A stretch of DNA of 48,929 bases from a virus, in the IMG/VR virus record IMGVR_UViG_3300005581_000022, positions 1 through 48,929 of that record; one strand, written 5' to 3'. Positions 18,989 to 27,262 of this stretch are shown one piece after another. Each line of letters begins with the position of its first letter. The stretch's first letter is position 1. Position numbers and translations under genes: made by a program. The notes beneath the pieces are model-generated. The model searched no databases. It was not told the origin of the DNA and was given only the letters and a program-made list of their open reading frames with translations.

Positions 18989-20848
18989 TTATACTATTTC
19001 ACACGCACCTCCTCCGCAAGCAACCTCACCAGAAAGATTAGTATTATCTTGTAATTCAATAACTTTAGATAAGTCAATATTACTCAAAGATTTCATCATC
19101 TTTTCATAAGTTTCTACATCACAGTCTTCAAAAGGTGCTTGTTGGTATGTTCCTCCATTATATGGTAATACTGATAACCCATTATAGAATTTTCTATTTT
19201 CCCACATCCATTCACCAGCGTATTCCCATTCATCTTCTTTTAAAGATATTGTTGCAGATACATTGTGACTGTTTTGTCCTCCTCTATGTCCTGGTTTAAT
19301 CCATTCTTGAGATACTTTTTTAACTCTTTCCAATAAATCAAAAGATGATTCATATCTTAAGATAGACCCCTCAGGTGATTTTTGTGGGATTGAGATAACT
19401 GCAGTATCATGTGGTCTAAATATTTCATCCTCTACTAATTCGGGATGATTTACGGATAAGTATGTATAAATTGCTTCATTCTTCCCTACTCTAATTCTTC
19501 TTACATAGTAATCGTTATGCCAAGCATGAATACCAGAAGATGTACCTAAAACTAACGATGATGTCCCTGAAGGTTTAACTGTAGTAGTTCTCGCTGCGTT
19601 ATTAATACCAATTAATTTTGCAACTCTTTCGTTCTCTTCTTTAACCGCCTTAGCAGCCAACTTCATATCATAACCTAAAACTACTCCAGATCCAATACCT
19701 GTCATTCCTACACCAATTAATGCATCTTTTTCTGTTGTTCTTTTCCACACATCTCTTAGATAATGAAAGTCTGTATATCCCGCCTGTAATGTACCGATAA
19801 ATGCTGCACCTCTAACTCTTTTTTCAAAGTCTTCTTGTGATTCAATATCTGAAGCATTAACCTCACACAAATTACAGAATTGATATGGTCTCAAACCAAT
19901 CTCACAACAAGGATTTGTTCCCCAATCTTTATCGTTTGATAGATAAATTCCTGGTTCACCTGCCCCTGACAGTTCAATTCTTTTCCATAAATCTAAGAAA
20001 AATTCTTTCGTGATTTTATGTCTAAGTAATACTGCCGAATTATTTGATCTACCTCTTTGTGGATTTAATTCCCACCAATTTCCTGATTTACAAGAAATCA
20101 TTTCATTGTCATCCGCACTAAATAAACTAATTAATGCTGCTCTTCTAATACCGCCTGCTAATACTGCATCTGCAATATGACAAACTATATCGTGAACCTC
20201 AATAGGTGATAATTTTTCACCATCAGATTTAGCATCTAATACTTTTTTAATATTATGAATACAATCTTTTAATGGTTGTGGTCCAGGTGCTTTACCACCT
20301 GATGTCACTAATAACGCACCTTTATGTCTAATATCAGAAAAATCAAAGATAGGTGTCGATGACTTTATACCGAAATAAGATTCAACTAACATCTTAATTG
20401 CGTCTGCCCATCCTTCAATAGAATCTCCGATTAAATATCTTCTATTTCTATTAGGATTTGGTTTTTTAATATCAGGTAATGACTCAACGTGATGTTTTTG
20501 TACTGAGAATCCTACTCCTGTTCCACCTAAAAGTAAGAACATTGTTTCTGAAAATGCGTCAACATGATCAATAGGTAGGTATGCACAGTTATAAACTCTA
20601 TTTGGTGATATTTCTATCGGTTTACCACCAAATTGTAAACTTCTCATTGAAGGTAATATTTTTTTGTCATACACCAATGTGTAAACATTCTCAATTTCAT
20701 TTTTAATGTGAGGATATTTTTTTTGATGCATTTCTTTATTTCTTGTAACTAACTCTTCCCACGTTTCTCTTCTATTTTCTTTGGGAAGATATTTGGCATA
20801 TTTCATATATACCGTAATGTTTGATAGAATATTGTTTGATAACTCCAT
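18989..20848 (-). CDS. nrdJ: Adenosylcobalamin-dependent (class II) ribonucleoside-triphosphate/diphosphate reductase
   Basis: A 619-residue protein that converts ribonucleotides to deoxyribonucleotides for phage DNA synthesis. Recognisable segments are the substrate-site cysteine in VYNCAYLPIDHVDAFSE, the LLGGTGVGFSVQ loop, the active-site motif NPCCEIGL (Asn312, Cys314, Glu316, matching the N-x-C-x-E of class II enzymes), the phosphate-binding KPSGTSSLVLGTSSGIHAWH stretch, and a C-terminal redox pair in CGGGACEIV. The lack of a separate beta subunit gene next to it and the close similarity to monomeric B12-dependent reductases support class II. It lies 87 bp downstream of the helicase gene and 2 bp upstream of the DUF5522 gene. 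An extra cysteine (Cys315) directly follows the radical-site cysteine. Needing host or environmental B12 is inferred. Confidence 0.92.
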   Translation of the reverse strand: MELSNNILSNITVYMKYAKYLPKENRRETWEELVTRNKEMHQKKYPHIKNEIENVYTLVYDKKILPSMRSLQFGGKPIEISPNRVYNCAYLPIDHVDAFSETMFLLLGGTGVGFSVQKHHVESLPDIKKPNPNRNRRYLIGDSIEGWADAIKMLVESYFGIKSSTPIFDFSDIRHKGALLVTSGGKAPGPQPLKDCIHNIKKVLDAKSDGEKLSPIEVHDIVCHIADAVLAGGIRRAALISLFSADDNEMISCKSGNWWELNPQRGRSNNSAVLLRHKITKEFFLDLWKRIELSGAGEPGIYLSNDKDWGTNPCCEIGLRPYQFCNLCEVNASDIESQEDFEKRVRGAAFIGTLQAGYTDFHYLRDVWKRTTEKDALIGVGMTGIGSGVVLGYDMKLAAKAVKEENERVAKLIGINNAARTTTVKPSGTSSLVLGTSSGIHAWHNDYYVRRIRVGKNEAIYTYLSVNHPELVEDEIFRPHDTAVISIPQKSPEGSILRYESSFDLLERVKKVSQEWIKPGHRGGQNSHNVSATISLKEDEWEYAGEWMWENRKFYNGLSVLPYNGGTYQQAPFEDCDVETYEKMMKSLSNIDLSKVIELQDNTNLSGEVACGGGACEIV

Positions 20849-20935
20849 TTTTTATTTTATTTTTTTATTATTTATTAAGGTGTTTGTTCCCATAATGATT
20901 TATTTTATAAACCATTTATTTTATTAATTTACAAA

Positions 20936-22327
20936 TCAATTATTATTCATTGGTGTACTTCTTTTCTTTTGTATTGTACTAGCAATGAAATCAGAATCTT
21001 GTTTTTTCAAACCTTTTCCGTGTTCTAAAAGTGTAACATCATTACATTCACTAGTGTCAATAACCAAAGTACCATTATCAAAAACTATATCCGGAAAAAT
21101 AACACCATCTCTACCAAATCTAGATTTAAGAACTGCCAATGTAGCCCTTCCTTCTTCTTTTTGTTCCAATGTTTTTGCTACGGATAAAATAAAGTGACCT
21201 ATCTGTCCCTTTTTAATAGAACCACCCATCATATTAGCCTCTACTAAATCTGCACCAATAGAACTACGGTTTCCTTGTACTGCAGTCCATCCAGCGATAT
21301 CTAGTTCAGATAACATAGTTTCAAATTGTCTCATTACATTTCCTTCACCACTATATTCATCTTTAAACTGTTTAGTAGGTTGTACACAGTCAATGTAATC
21401 TAAAAAAACGATATCAGGTTTAATACCAGAAGAAATTAATTTTCTAAGATATTGTTTGATGTGGGTAATTGTTGTACCATCACTAGACATCTTTTTCAAA
21501 ATTAAATTATTTTCTAAGTTTTGAAATCTTGGTAAGAATTCTTTTACTTCTTCTCTTCTATCACCTAAATCACTTAAGTCGATACCAGTAAAACAAGAAA
21601 AGTGTTTTCTTTGTATAACTTTAACGTTGTCTTCGAAAAATATCTGTACAACGTTTTTACCAGTCAAATACGCAGTGTTTGCCATTCTAGTCATAATAGT
21701 TGTTTTACCAACACCAAATGCGGCTAAAATAACACCCAATTCACCCTTAGATAATCCTCCACCCATAAGATTATCAATTCCAGTTAAACCTGTTGCAATA
21801 GGACTTCTAAAATCTTCCGATAACACATCTTCAATGGCATGAAATATATCAATACCTTCATCCTTTTCAGTACCAACAGATATCGCCTGTTTTACTAATT
21901 CCTCACACTCTTCATATCTATCAAAATCTCCATTATCCAATATTTTTTGGATTTTCTGAGTAGCCTTCTTAAGTTCTTGTTGTTTGCAGAACTTAATGGC
22001 AACATCTTGTGTGTGTAAACAGTCTTTATTGTCAGATTCTTTCACTTCTTTAATTAATTCAACTGCCGATTCTCTCGCAATTTCTCTACGGACTTGTGTT
22101 TTAATTAGATTAAAGATAGTTTCATAAGAAGGTATTGTTTCATACTTTTCATAGTAATCTTTCAAACTAGCCACAATTAGTCTCATATATTCATTATCAA
22201 AATAGTTGGGGTCAACTATTGAAATGATGGTTTCTGAAAATTTATGATCTTCCACTAATTGTTTTACTAACTTTACTTGAAAACTATAGCCTAAATAGCC
22301 TAAATTAATACTCTCATTTTTCGACAT
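20936..22327 (-). CDS. Replicative DNA helicase, gp41/DnaB-like
   Basis: A 463-residue protein (T4 gp41 is 475). The N-terminal ~150 residues are helical, as in the DnaB N-domain. The RecA-like motor follows: ATGLTGIDNLMGGGL, a Walker A AAFGVGKTT around Lys210, the IFFEDN segment with the catalytic Glu, Walker B IVFLDYID, and the VQGNRSS and LSVAKTLEQKEEGRATLAVLKSR regions typical of SF4 helicases. It would unwind the fork 5'-3' on the lagging strand. It is downstream of the 5'-3' nuclease and an unknown gene in the replication block; no primase is visible in the window. There is no Shine-Dalgarno sequence in its leader. Confidence 0.93.
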   Translation of the reverse strand: MSKNESINLGYLGYSFQVKLVKQLVEDHKFSETIISIVDPNYFDNEYMRLIVASLKDYYEKYETIPSYETIFNLIKTQVRREIARESAVELIKEVKESDNKDCLHTQDVAIKFCKQQELKKATQKIQKILDNGDFDRYEECEELVKQAISVGTEKDEGIDIFHAIEDVLSEDFRSPIATGLTGIDNLMGGGLSKGELGVILAAFGVGKTTIMTRMANTAYLTGKNVVQIFFEDNVKVIQRKHFSCFTGIDLSDLGDRREEVKEFLPRFQNLENNLILKKMSSDGTTITHIKQYLRKLISSGIKPDIVFLDYIDCVQPTKQFKDEYSGEGNVMRQFETMLSELDIAGWTAVQGNRSSIGADLVEANMMGGSIKKGQIGHFILSVAKTLEQKEEGRATLAVLKSRFGRDGVIFPDIVFDNGTLVIDTSECNDVTLLEHGKGLKKQDSDFIASTIQKKRSTPMNNN

Positions 22328-22341
22328 TCTTATTTCTGATT

Positions 22342-22824
22342 TTAGTTATTAATAAATATCCTATCTAGGTTATAACCGCAGTAATTTTTAGTATAATTTT
22401 CCATACTTAACCCCTGTTGTAAATAATCGATGATTTTAGGAATAATTTTTCTTATGTCCACATCATATCTTACATTTGGTGGATAATCATTACCACTAAA
22501 AATTTTTTCACATACAACTCTATCCTTAACTTTTAATTGGAAGGTGAAGTAGTCTTCATTGTCATATATACTAACCTTATCTGTTTCTTCTGCCGTAGTA
22601 TAATAATTAGAATACTTTTCCATATAATCGTATGTATTATTCTTAAAATGTTCTCTTATGACATGTACTACACTATCTATTATCTCTTTTAATTCATATG
22701 ATGAGATAGATTCTTTATTGAAATTTCTAATATTAAAATTTCTTCCCACAATTGTGTTTCCGTTAATCATAAATAAGAATTCATAAGGATAACTTTGGTA
22801 ACTTTTTTTCATTTCTTTAAACAT
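22342..22824 (-). CDS. Hypothetical protein in replication operon, 160 aa
   Basis: Start ATG at 22824 (MFKEMKKSYQSYPYEF), overlapping the end of the 5'-3' nuclease gene by 8 bp, so translation is probably coupled. It is soluble and rich in Tyr, Asp and Lys, with an alternation of short beta strands (EFLFMINGNTIVGRNFNI; YFTFQLKVKDRVVCEKIF) and helices, suggesting one compact alpha/beta domain. I recognise no family. Its place between the nuclease and the helicase suggests a replication accessory role, such as a helicase-loading or regulatory protein, but nothing in the sequence proves this. Confidence 0.75.
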   Translation of the reverse strand: MFKEMKKSYQSYPYEFLFMINGNTIVGRNFNIRNFNKESISSYELKEIIDSVVHVIREHFKNNTYDYMEKYSNYYTTAEETDKVSIYDNEDYFTFQLKVKDRVVCEKIFSGNDYPPNVRYDVDIRKIIPKIIDYLQQGLSMENYTKNYCGYNLDRIFINN

Positions 22825-23860
22825 AAATTTGATTAAAATAACTTTTTTCTTTTTTTATTATTGGTAAGAATGGTTGTAAAAAATTAATATAACCATCACT
22901 ACCACCTGGAATCGCCATCATCAACCCATCCTCTATCATCATCTTAATTACATTTTTTACTTCTCTACCTTCAGGATCAATAGAAGTATTAAAGATGTTA
23001 TCTAACTCTGATTTAGTTGTTTCAGTTAATAATGGTTTTTTTAGATTTATGATTTTTTCATTGATTTCAAAAATCATATCTTTTTGTGAACCTTTAGTAA
23101 CTTTATTAAGTATATTATCTAGTGATTTCAATCTATTCTTTCTTTCGTTTTGTATAGTTACAATCTTACTAAAAATATATTCTAAAGTCAAAGTTTTTTC
23201 TCTTATTTCGGGAAAAAAGTTAACTAAAGTTTTTTCACTGACACCTTGTATACCTTTTATACAGTCACTATTATCACCAGTAATAATTTTTATTAATTTA
23301 AGATTGGATGGATGGTGGTTAAAATATGTTAAATAATTATCTTGTGTAACTATTTTTTTTAGATTTAAAACATATATACCAACTCTTTCACTTATTAATT
23401 GACATAGATCTCTATCATTACTCATTATAACAACTTTCTCATCTTCTGACATATTTTGGACGTAATAACCGATACAATCATCGGCTTCTGTGATATCGTC
23501 CCTATATTGTCTAATGAATAGTTCTTCACAATAAGAAATTACTCTTTCTTTTTGAAGGTATAGTTCTAAATCTGATGGTGGTTGTTCTACATAGAAATCC
23601 TTATCTCTATTAGATTTATATTCTTTGTAGATATCATACCTTAATCTACCACTGAATTGTCCATCCCAGAAAACATAGACTCTATCGAATTTATATTCAT
23701 TCATCATTTTCCTAACCATAGTTAAGAACTGAAAAATACCACCTATGTGGGTGTCTTTATAGTAAAGATCTTTAGCCCCATGATAGGCGGTTTTAATCAA
23801 CGAGTCACCATCAACAACAAGTGTTTTTTTAAATTTTTTCTTCTTATCTGGGAATTTCAC
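22817..23860 (-). CDS. 5'-3' exonuclease / RNase H of the FEN-1 type (T4 RNase H-like)
   Basis: A 347-residue protein; T4 RNase H is 305. The only in-frame start after the upstream stops is a GTG at 23860 (MKFPDKKKK). The metal-binding acidic set of FEN-type nucleases is visible: Asp17 and Asp19 in VVDGDSLIK, Asp66 in VFWDG, Glu125/Asp127/Asp128 in TEADDCI, Asp149 and Asp151 in MSNDRDL, and Asp196/Asp199 in TGDNSDCIKG, followed by the helix-hairpin-helix-like IQGVSEKTL. It would remove RNA primers from Okazaki fragments. It is 25 bp downstream of uvsX and overlaps the next gene. Confidence 0.92.
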   Translation of the reverse strand: MKFPDKKKKFKKTLVVDGDSLIKTAYHGAKDLYYKDTHIGGIFQFLTMVRKMMNEYKFDRVYVFWDGQFSGRLRYDIYKEYKSNRDKDFYVEQPPSDLELYLQKERVISYCEELFIRQYRDDITEADDCIGYYVQNMSEDEKVVIMSNDRDLCQLISERVGIYVLNLKKIVTQDNYLTYFNHHPSNLKLIKIITGDNSDCIKGIQGVSEKTLVNFFPEIREKTLTLEYIFSKIVTIQNERKNRLKSLDNILNKVTKGSQKDMIFEINEKIINLKKPLLTETTKSELDNIFNTSIDPEGREVKNVIKMMIEDGLMMAIPGGSDGYINFLQPFLPIIKKEKSYFNQIYV

Positions 23861-23885
23861 ACATTATTAGTTGAAGGTTTAACAA

Positions 23886-24935
23886 TCAATCGTCTGAGTA
23901 ATCTACAGGAGCCTCAATTACGTTGTCTTCAACTACATCAAAAGATGTATCATCAAATACACCACCAAATACCTCTGCCCAATAATCTTTGTTATCGGAT
24001 TTGTATTTGTCGATTTCTTTTTTATCATCTTCAATGAAACCGTGTGTGGTTGCAAGTATTTTGTTATCTGCGTAACCTAAACCATTCATATGGTTCTTAT
24101 GGATACCCACTTTAGTTCTAATAGCGAAATTAACTTTTCTACCTTTATTTGTGGCAGAAAGTTTAGATACACCAGAACTCTTTTGATTTCCAAACAAAAA
24201 TACTAATGCACAAGATAGGTAAATAGAATTACCCCCTTTAGGTGCGATTGTTGGTTGTCCGAATGGGTTATCAGGTAATGCAACCCAAGGTTGGTTTACA
24301 AATACCATTGTGTTGGTATGTGGATAACTTTCCTTTCTAGAAGATGTTATTCTTTGTGCCAATCCCATTCCCCATTTTTCAGATATTACTCTTGCAGTGT
24401 GTTGGTTTCCACCTTTCCCATCAAAACTCATTTGACAAGGTATGGTACCAATAGAATCCCATAAGAATACAATGTCATAAGGTATTTCACCACTCTTTTG
24501 TGCGTTTAATACTTCAGTAACATATTCAAATGCTTGTTCTATATAATCGAACCCTAATTTATAAAGTAGGAATCCATCCCAATATGCGGAAACTTCACCT
24601 GTTGATTCATCAACTTCTTCAATATACTCAGTTTCTAACCCCATTTGTTTGGCGTGTTCAAAACTAAATTTTTGTTCAGTAATGATGAATACAGGTAGTA
24701 TATTTTTCTTTTGTGCGTCTACTGCAGTCTGTAAAAGTGCAGTTGTTTTTCCAGTGTCTGAATGACCTAGAAGCATATTAACCTGACCCATAGCAGGACC
24801 TGGTAGTCCTGTCGACTTTTGAAAGGCTTCCCCTAGATCAAAGTACCTTTGTTCTTTGTACTTCTCACTAGAGGAAAATTTCTTTCTTATAGACGAAAAA
24901 TCAGATGTTTTTTTCTTAAGTGGTTGTTTCGCCAT
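23886..24935 (-). CDS. uvsX: RecA-like recombinase UvsX
   Basis: A 349-residue protein (T4 UvsX is 391). Walker A is GHSDTGKTT at residues 57-65, preceded by a basic N-terminus (MAKQPLKKKTSDF) and the STGLPGPAMGQVNMLL strand. IITEQKFSFEHAKQMGL corresponds to the catalytic-Glu region, VFLWDSIGTIP to Walker B, and FVNQPW and APKGGNSIYLSC to the DNA-binding loop region. The C-terminus is acidic (DDTSFDVVEDNVIEAP), as in RecA-family regulators of filament assembly. It catalyses strand exchange for recombination-dependent replication and repair. It is 8 bp downstream of the gp32-like gene, its functional partner. Confidence 0.93.
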   Translation of the reverse strand: MAKQPLKKKTSDFSSIRKKFSSSEKYKEQRYFDLGEAFQKSTGLPGPAMGQVNMLLGHSDTGKTTALLQTAVDAQKKNILPVFIITEQKFSFEHAKQMGLETEYIEEVDESTGEVSAYWDGFLLYKLGFDYIEQAFEYVTEVLNAQKSGEIPYDIVFLWDSIGTIPCQMSFDGKGGNQHTARVISEKWGMGLAQRITSSRKESYPHTNTMVFVNQPWVALPDNPFGQPTIAPKGGNSIYLSCALVFLFGNQKSSGVSKLSATNKGRKVNFAIRTKVGIHKNHMNGLGYADNKILATTHGFIEDDKKEIDKYKSDNKDYWAEVFGGVFDDTSFDVVEDNVIEAPVDYSDD

Positions 24936-24943
24936 AATATTTA

Positions 24944-25843
24944 TTAAAACGGTAATTCATCATCATCACCATCTAAAGAAGTTGATTCTACTGAAGAAGT
25001 ATCTGATTCATCATCATAGTCTTCTTCAAATGATTTAGCCGTTTCAGTTCTCATCATATTAATTTCTTCAGATAAAGACGCAGTTTCTTTTTCTTCTCTA
25101 TCCTCTTCAGCCACAAACTTTTTCTGTTCTGAATCCCAAATAGGTGTCTTGTTAGTTGCAACAATTTCTAAATATTCTTGTGATTTTTTAGAATAAACAT
25201 CTCTATGTGTTTCATCGTTACCAAACCAATCATTTGCCTTTTCTTTATCTTTAGTAAGGATAGTAGAATCATCTGCCATAATAGAGTTCACAACACTAAA
25301 ATTTTTGTCGTTTCTACCTGTGGTAATCATAATATCTCTACCTTCTCTAGGATCAGTAATATCACCTTTTAATTTAAATAATGGAATAATTTTATCCATA
25401 ATACCGTCACCAGTATATTTGTGTTTAAATCTCCAAAATTTAACTCCGTGATCTTCATTCTCTCTATCGATACCTTTAACCACATAGAATTTTCTAGGTA
25501 TAAAGTCTTTTGCCAATTTCTTAGCCTTTTCTGAACCATCTTCATATAAGGCATCTTTAGCCTCACATAATGGACAGTGTTCACCATCGTTCAAATGGTT
25601 ACAATAAATTTTATCCCAATTACCATTAACTAATTTTTCGTGATAGTAAACCTCCGTAAATGGAGAACTACCGTCTTTCTTAGGTAAGATACGGAATGTT
25701 TTTGTGTGGGATTTTACCCCTTTAGGTAGTTTCTCACTGAAGTACTTTTTTAGTCTGTCTTCACTAGAGATTTTTTTACCACTTTTTGCTGGATCAGTAT
25801 TTTTTTCGTACTGAGACAGAATTGCATCTAAAGTATTGCTCAT
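24944..25843 (-). CDS. Single-stranded DNA-binding protein, gp32-like
   Basis: A 299-residue protein (T4 gp32 is 301). The zinc site His68-X12-Cys81-X8-Cys90-X2-Cys93 reproduces the gp32 arrangement H-X12-C-X9-C-X2-C almost exactly. A basic N-terminal segment with GKKISSEDRLKKYF would be the cooperativity region. The C-terminus is strongly acidic and ends DDDELPF, which is the tip of bacterial SSB proteins rather than the T4 gp32 ending. It coats ssDNA and organises UvsX, helicase and polymerase. It is first in the uvsX operon and is preceded by a consensus-like promoter with a leader of about 20 nt. Confidence 0.92.
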   Translation of the reverse strand: MSNTLDAILSQYEKNTDPAKSGKKISSEDRLKKYFSEKLPKGVKSHTKTFRILPKKDGSSPFTEVYYHEKLVNGNWDKIYCNHLNDGEHCPLCEAKDALYEDGSEKAKKLAKDFIPRKFYVVKGIDRENEDHGVKFWRFKHKYTGDGIMDKIIPLFKLKGDITDPREGRDIMITTGRNDKNFSVVNSIMADDSTILTKDKEKANDWFGNDETHRDVYSKKSQEYLEIVATNKTPIWDSEQKKFVAEEDREEKETASLSEEINMMRTETAKSFEEDYDDESDTSSVESTSLDGDDDELPF

Positions 25844-25869
25844 TGTATAAAAATTTTAAATTATACACA

Positions 25870-25898
25870 ATTATACTAACGAATTTTCAAAAAGTCAA
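25870..25898 (-). promoter_or_regulatory. Promoter of the gp32-uvsX operon
   Basis: On the minus strand TTGACT (25898-25893), a 17-base spacer and TATAAT (25875-25870). Read in Bacteroidetes terms it is ATTG-N20-TATAATTG, two mismatches from TTTG-N20-TAnnTTTG. The predicted start lies about 20 nt before the gp32 ATG. It is the best host-like promoter on the minus strand in the window and suits an early gene. Confidence 0.78.
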
Positions 25899-25900
25899 TA

Positions 25901-25917
25901 AAAAAACGGGGTTTTTA
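25901..25917 (-). terminator. Possible weak terminator after the 237-aa gene
   Basis: Minus strand AAAAAC, loop CCC, GTTTTT followed by further T. The stem is short and mostly A-T, so termination would be weak. It lies 2 bp after the stop of the 237-aa gene and directly before the gp32 promoter, where a terminator would be expected. Confidence 0.35.
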
Positions 25918-25918
25918 G

Positions 25919-26632
25919 TTATTTTTCTTCGGTTTTACTAAATTGAAAGGATTTTCTAATGTCTTTTTCATTATAGTTATCGACATCACTTTGTTTAAGT
26001 ACAAATTCTTCTTCGTTTTCTTCAGTTGCTTCATAACCTTCTTTGTCTTGCCAAAAGTCAGTTAATTTAACACTATATGGGAAAGAATTCATTGATCTCA
26101 TTTCTAATCTTTCAACAGGTGTTGGGTTTCTCTTTTCGATTTCTTTTTCTAAGTCATCAATTTTATTGATTACGTTATCCATACCAGAAACTTGACTTTC
26201 TAATTCAGATAATTTATTCAATAATTCATCCATTTTACTACTCATACCTTCTACAGAAGTCTTAGTTGCTTCTGTTTTATCTACAATATCAGTCACATCT
26301 ATTTCAACAGAACCATCATCTGTTCCAGTACTCGTCTCAGGAGTCTCAGTTGCAGTCTCAGTTTCATCCGCAGCCACATCTTCTACTTCCGCATCATCTG
26401 CCAATGGATCAGTTTTAGGTGTTTCCGCACCAGACTCAGGTGCAGTTTCGTCACCACCTACTGACATAAAAGGATCTTCTTCCGTTTCACCAGCGGGATC
26501 TTGTTCTGTTATATATTGATCATCTGTAAGAAGATTACCATTTTCATCTTTTTCATTTTCAGGTACATAAAATGTGTACTCCAATAATTGTCTATATCTT
26601 TTTAATTCCTCAGAAAGTACTTTTTTGTTCAT
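25919..26632 (-). CDS. Acidic coiled-coil protein with targeting-like N-terminus, 237 aa
   Basis: Start ATG at 26632. The N-terminus, MNKKVLSEELKRYRQLLEY, is a short basic-amphipathic helix of the kind shared by several large proteins in this window, and a YITEQ site follows at about residue 43. Residues about 45-115 are extremely acidic and rich in Glu, Asp, Thr, Ala and Pro. Residues about 120-170 have a heptad pattern (MDELLNKLSELESQVSG, then INKIDDLEKEIEKR) predicting a coiled coil. The C-terminal 60 residues are mixed. Acidic plus coiled-coil composition recalls phage scaffold or internal head proteins. It is 1 bp downstream of a 62-aa acidic gene and upstream of gp32. A virion or scaffold role is inferred. 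Confidence 0.75.
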   Translation of the reverse strand: MNKKVLSEELKRYRQLLEYTFYVPENEKDENGNLLTDDQYITEQDPAGETEEDPFMSVGGDETAPESGAETPKTDPLADDAEVEDVAADETETATETPETSTGTDDGSVEIDVTDIVDKTEATKTSVEGMSSKMDELLNKLSELESQVSGMDNVINKIDDLEKEIEKRNPTPVERLEMRSMNSFPYSVKLTDFWQDKEGYEATEENEEEFVLKQSDVDNYNEKDIRKSFQFSKTEEK

Positions 26633-26633
26633 A

Positions 26634-26822
26634 TCACATTAATAATTGTCTACCGTCATTAGTTTTATATACCTTATTAACTCTCTCCACTATTTCTTTT
26701 CCATCATTAATAAGACATTCTTCACCAACACACTCTTCTTTTTTGGTGGTATTATCATTTAAAAAATCATTTAATGATTTCTCTAAATTGTCATTTTTTT
26801 TAGTATCTCTATTTGTTTCCAT
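26634..26822 (-). CDS. Small acidic hypothetical protein, 62 aa
   Basis: Start ATG at 26822 (METNRDTKKNDN), ending one base before the start of the 237-aa gene, so the two are probably translated together. It is charged and soluble with a CxxxxC pair (CVGEEC) and no membrane segment. No family is recognised. A TATTTATATAA box lies 10 nt upstream of the start, which with the tight spacing supports a real gene. The protein is too short to predict a role. Confidence 0.6.
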   Translation of the reverse strand: METNRDTKKNDNLEKSLNDFLNDNTTKKEECVGEECLINDGKEIVERVNKVYKTNDGRQLLM

Positions 26823-26832
26823 AATACTTTTA

Positions 26833-26843
26833 TTATATAAATA
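26833..26843 (-). promoter_or_regulatory. TATTTATATAA box upstream of the 62-aa gene
   Basis: Exact AATATTTATATAA on the coding strand, ending 10 nt before the ATG at 26822. Confidence 0.5.
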
Positions 26844-26851
26844 TTCTATTA

Positions 26852-27262
26852 TTAAGAAAAATGTTTTTTTATGTCGATTATTTTTAATTCATCGTTTTTA
26901 ACAATTATCATTTTATTCTGATAATCATCCCATTTTATTATTACATTCTTATAATCTATATTACCAACTTCGTGTTCACTTATTTTTTCTATCAACTTAT
27001 TTAATGCATTAATAGTATAAAAACACTCCCCTTTTTTGTGAACTATTACTGTTGGCGGGAAGAATGAAGAAGTTTCAACTTTTTGATCTTGTTCAACTCT
27101 AACCATAAAAGTTAAAATTTTTTTATTTATCTCTTCAAAGTTATAATGAAATATGTTTTTTTCTTTAATTCCAAATCTTTTATATAAATAATTTTTAAAA
27201 CTTTCTATTTTATCTTGATATACAAAAGATGCTAATGTTATATTTTTACCGCTCGAATCCAT
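26852..27262 (-). CDS. Hypothetical protein, 136 aa
   Basis: Start ATG at 27262 (MDSSGKNITLASFVYQDK), overlapping the end of the previous gene by 17 bp. The body is alpha/beta with a FFPPTVIVHKKGECFYTIN stretch followed by the helix ALNKLIEKIS and a C-terminal beta segment. It has no zinc site or membrane span, and no family is recognised. In T4 the genes just upstream of gene 32 include the helicase loader 59 and late-transcription co-activator 33, but I see no sequence evidence linking this protein to either. Confidence 0.72.
   Translation of the reverse strand: MDSSGKNITLASFVYQDKIESFKNYLYKRFGIKEKNIFHYNFEEINKKILTFMVRVEQDQKVETSSFFPPTVIVHKKGECFYTINALNKLIEKISEHEVGNIDYKNVIIKWDDYQNKMIIVKNDELKIIDIKKHFS

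Noticed and set aside
18989-20848. Class I or class III ribonucleotide reductase
   Set aside because: There is no adjacent beta subunit, no glycyl-radical RGY-type C-terminal motif and no ATP-cone; the C-terminal CGGGACEIV and overall motif order fit class II.
27180-27190. Another TTATATAAATA/TATTTATATAA match
   Set aside because: It lies inside the 136-aa coding sequence (an Asn-Tyr-Leu-Tyr-Lys codon run) and is not close upstream of a start, so it is counted as chance.
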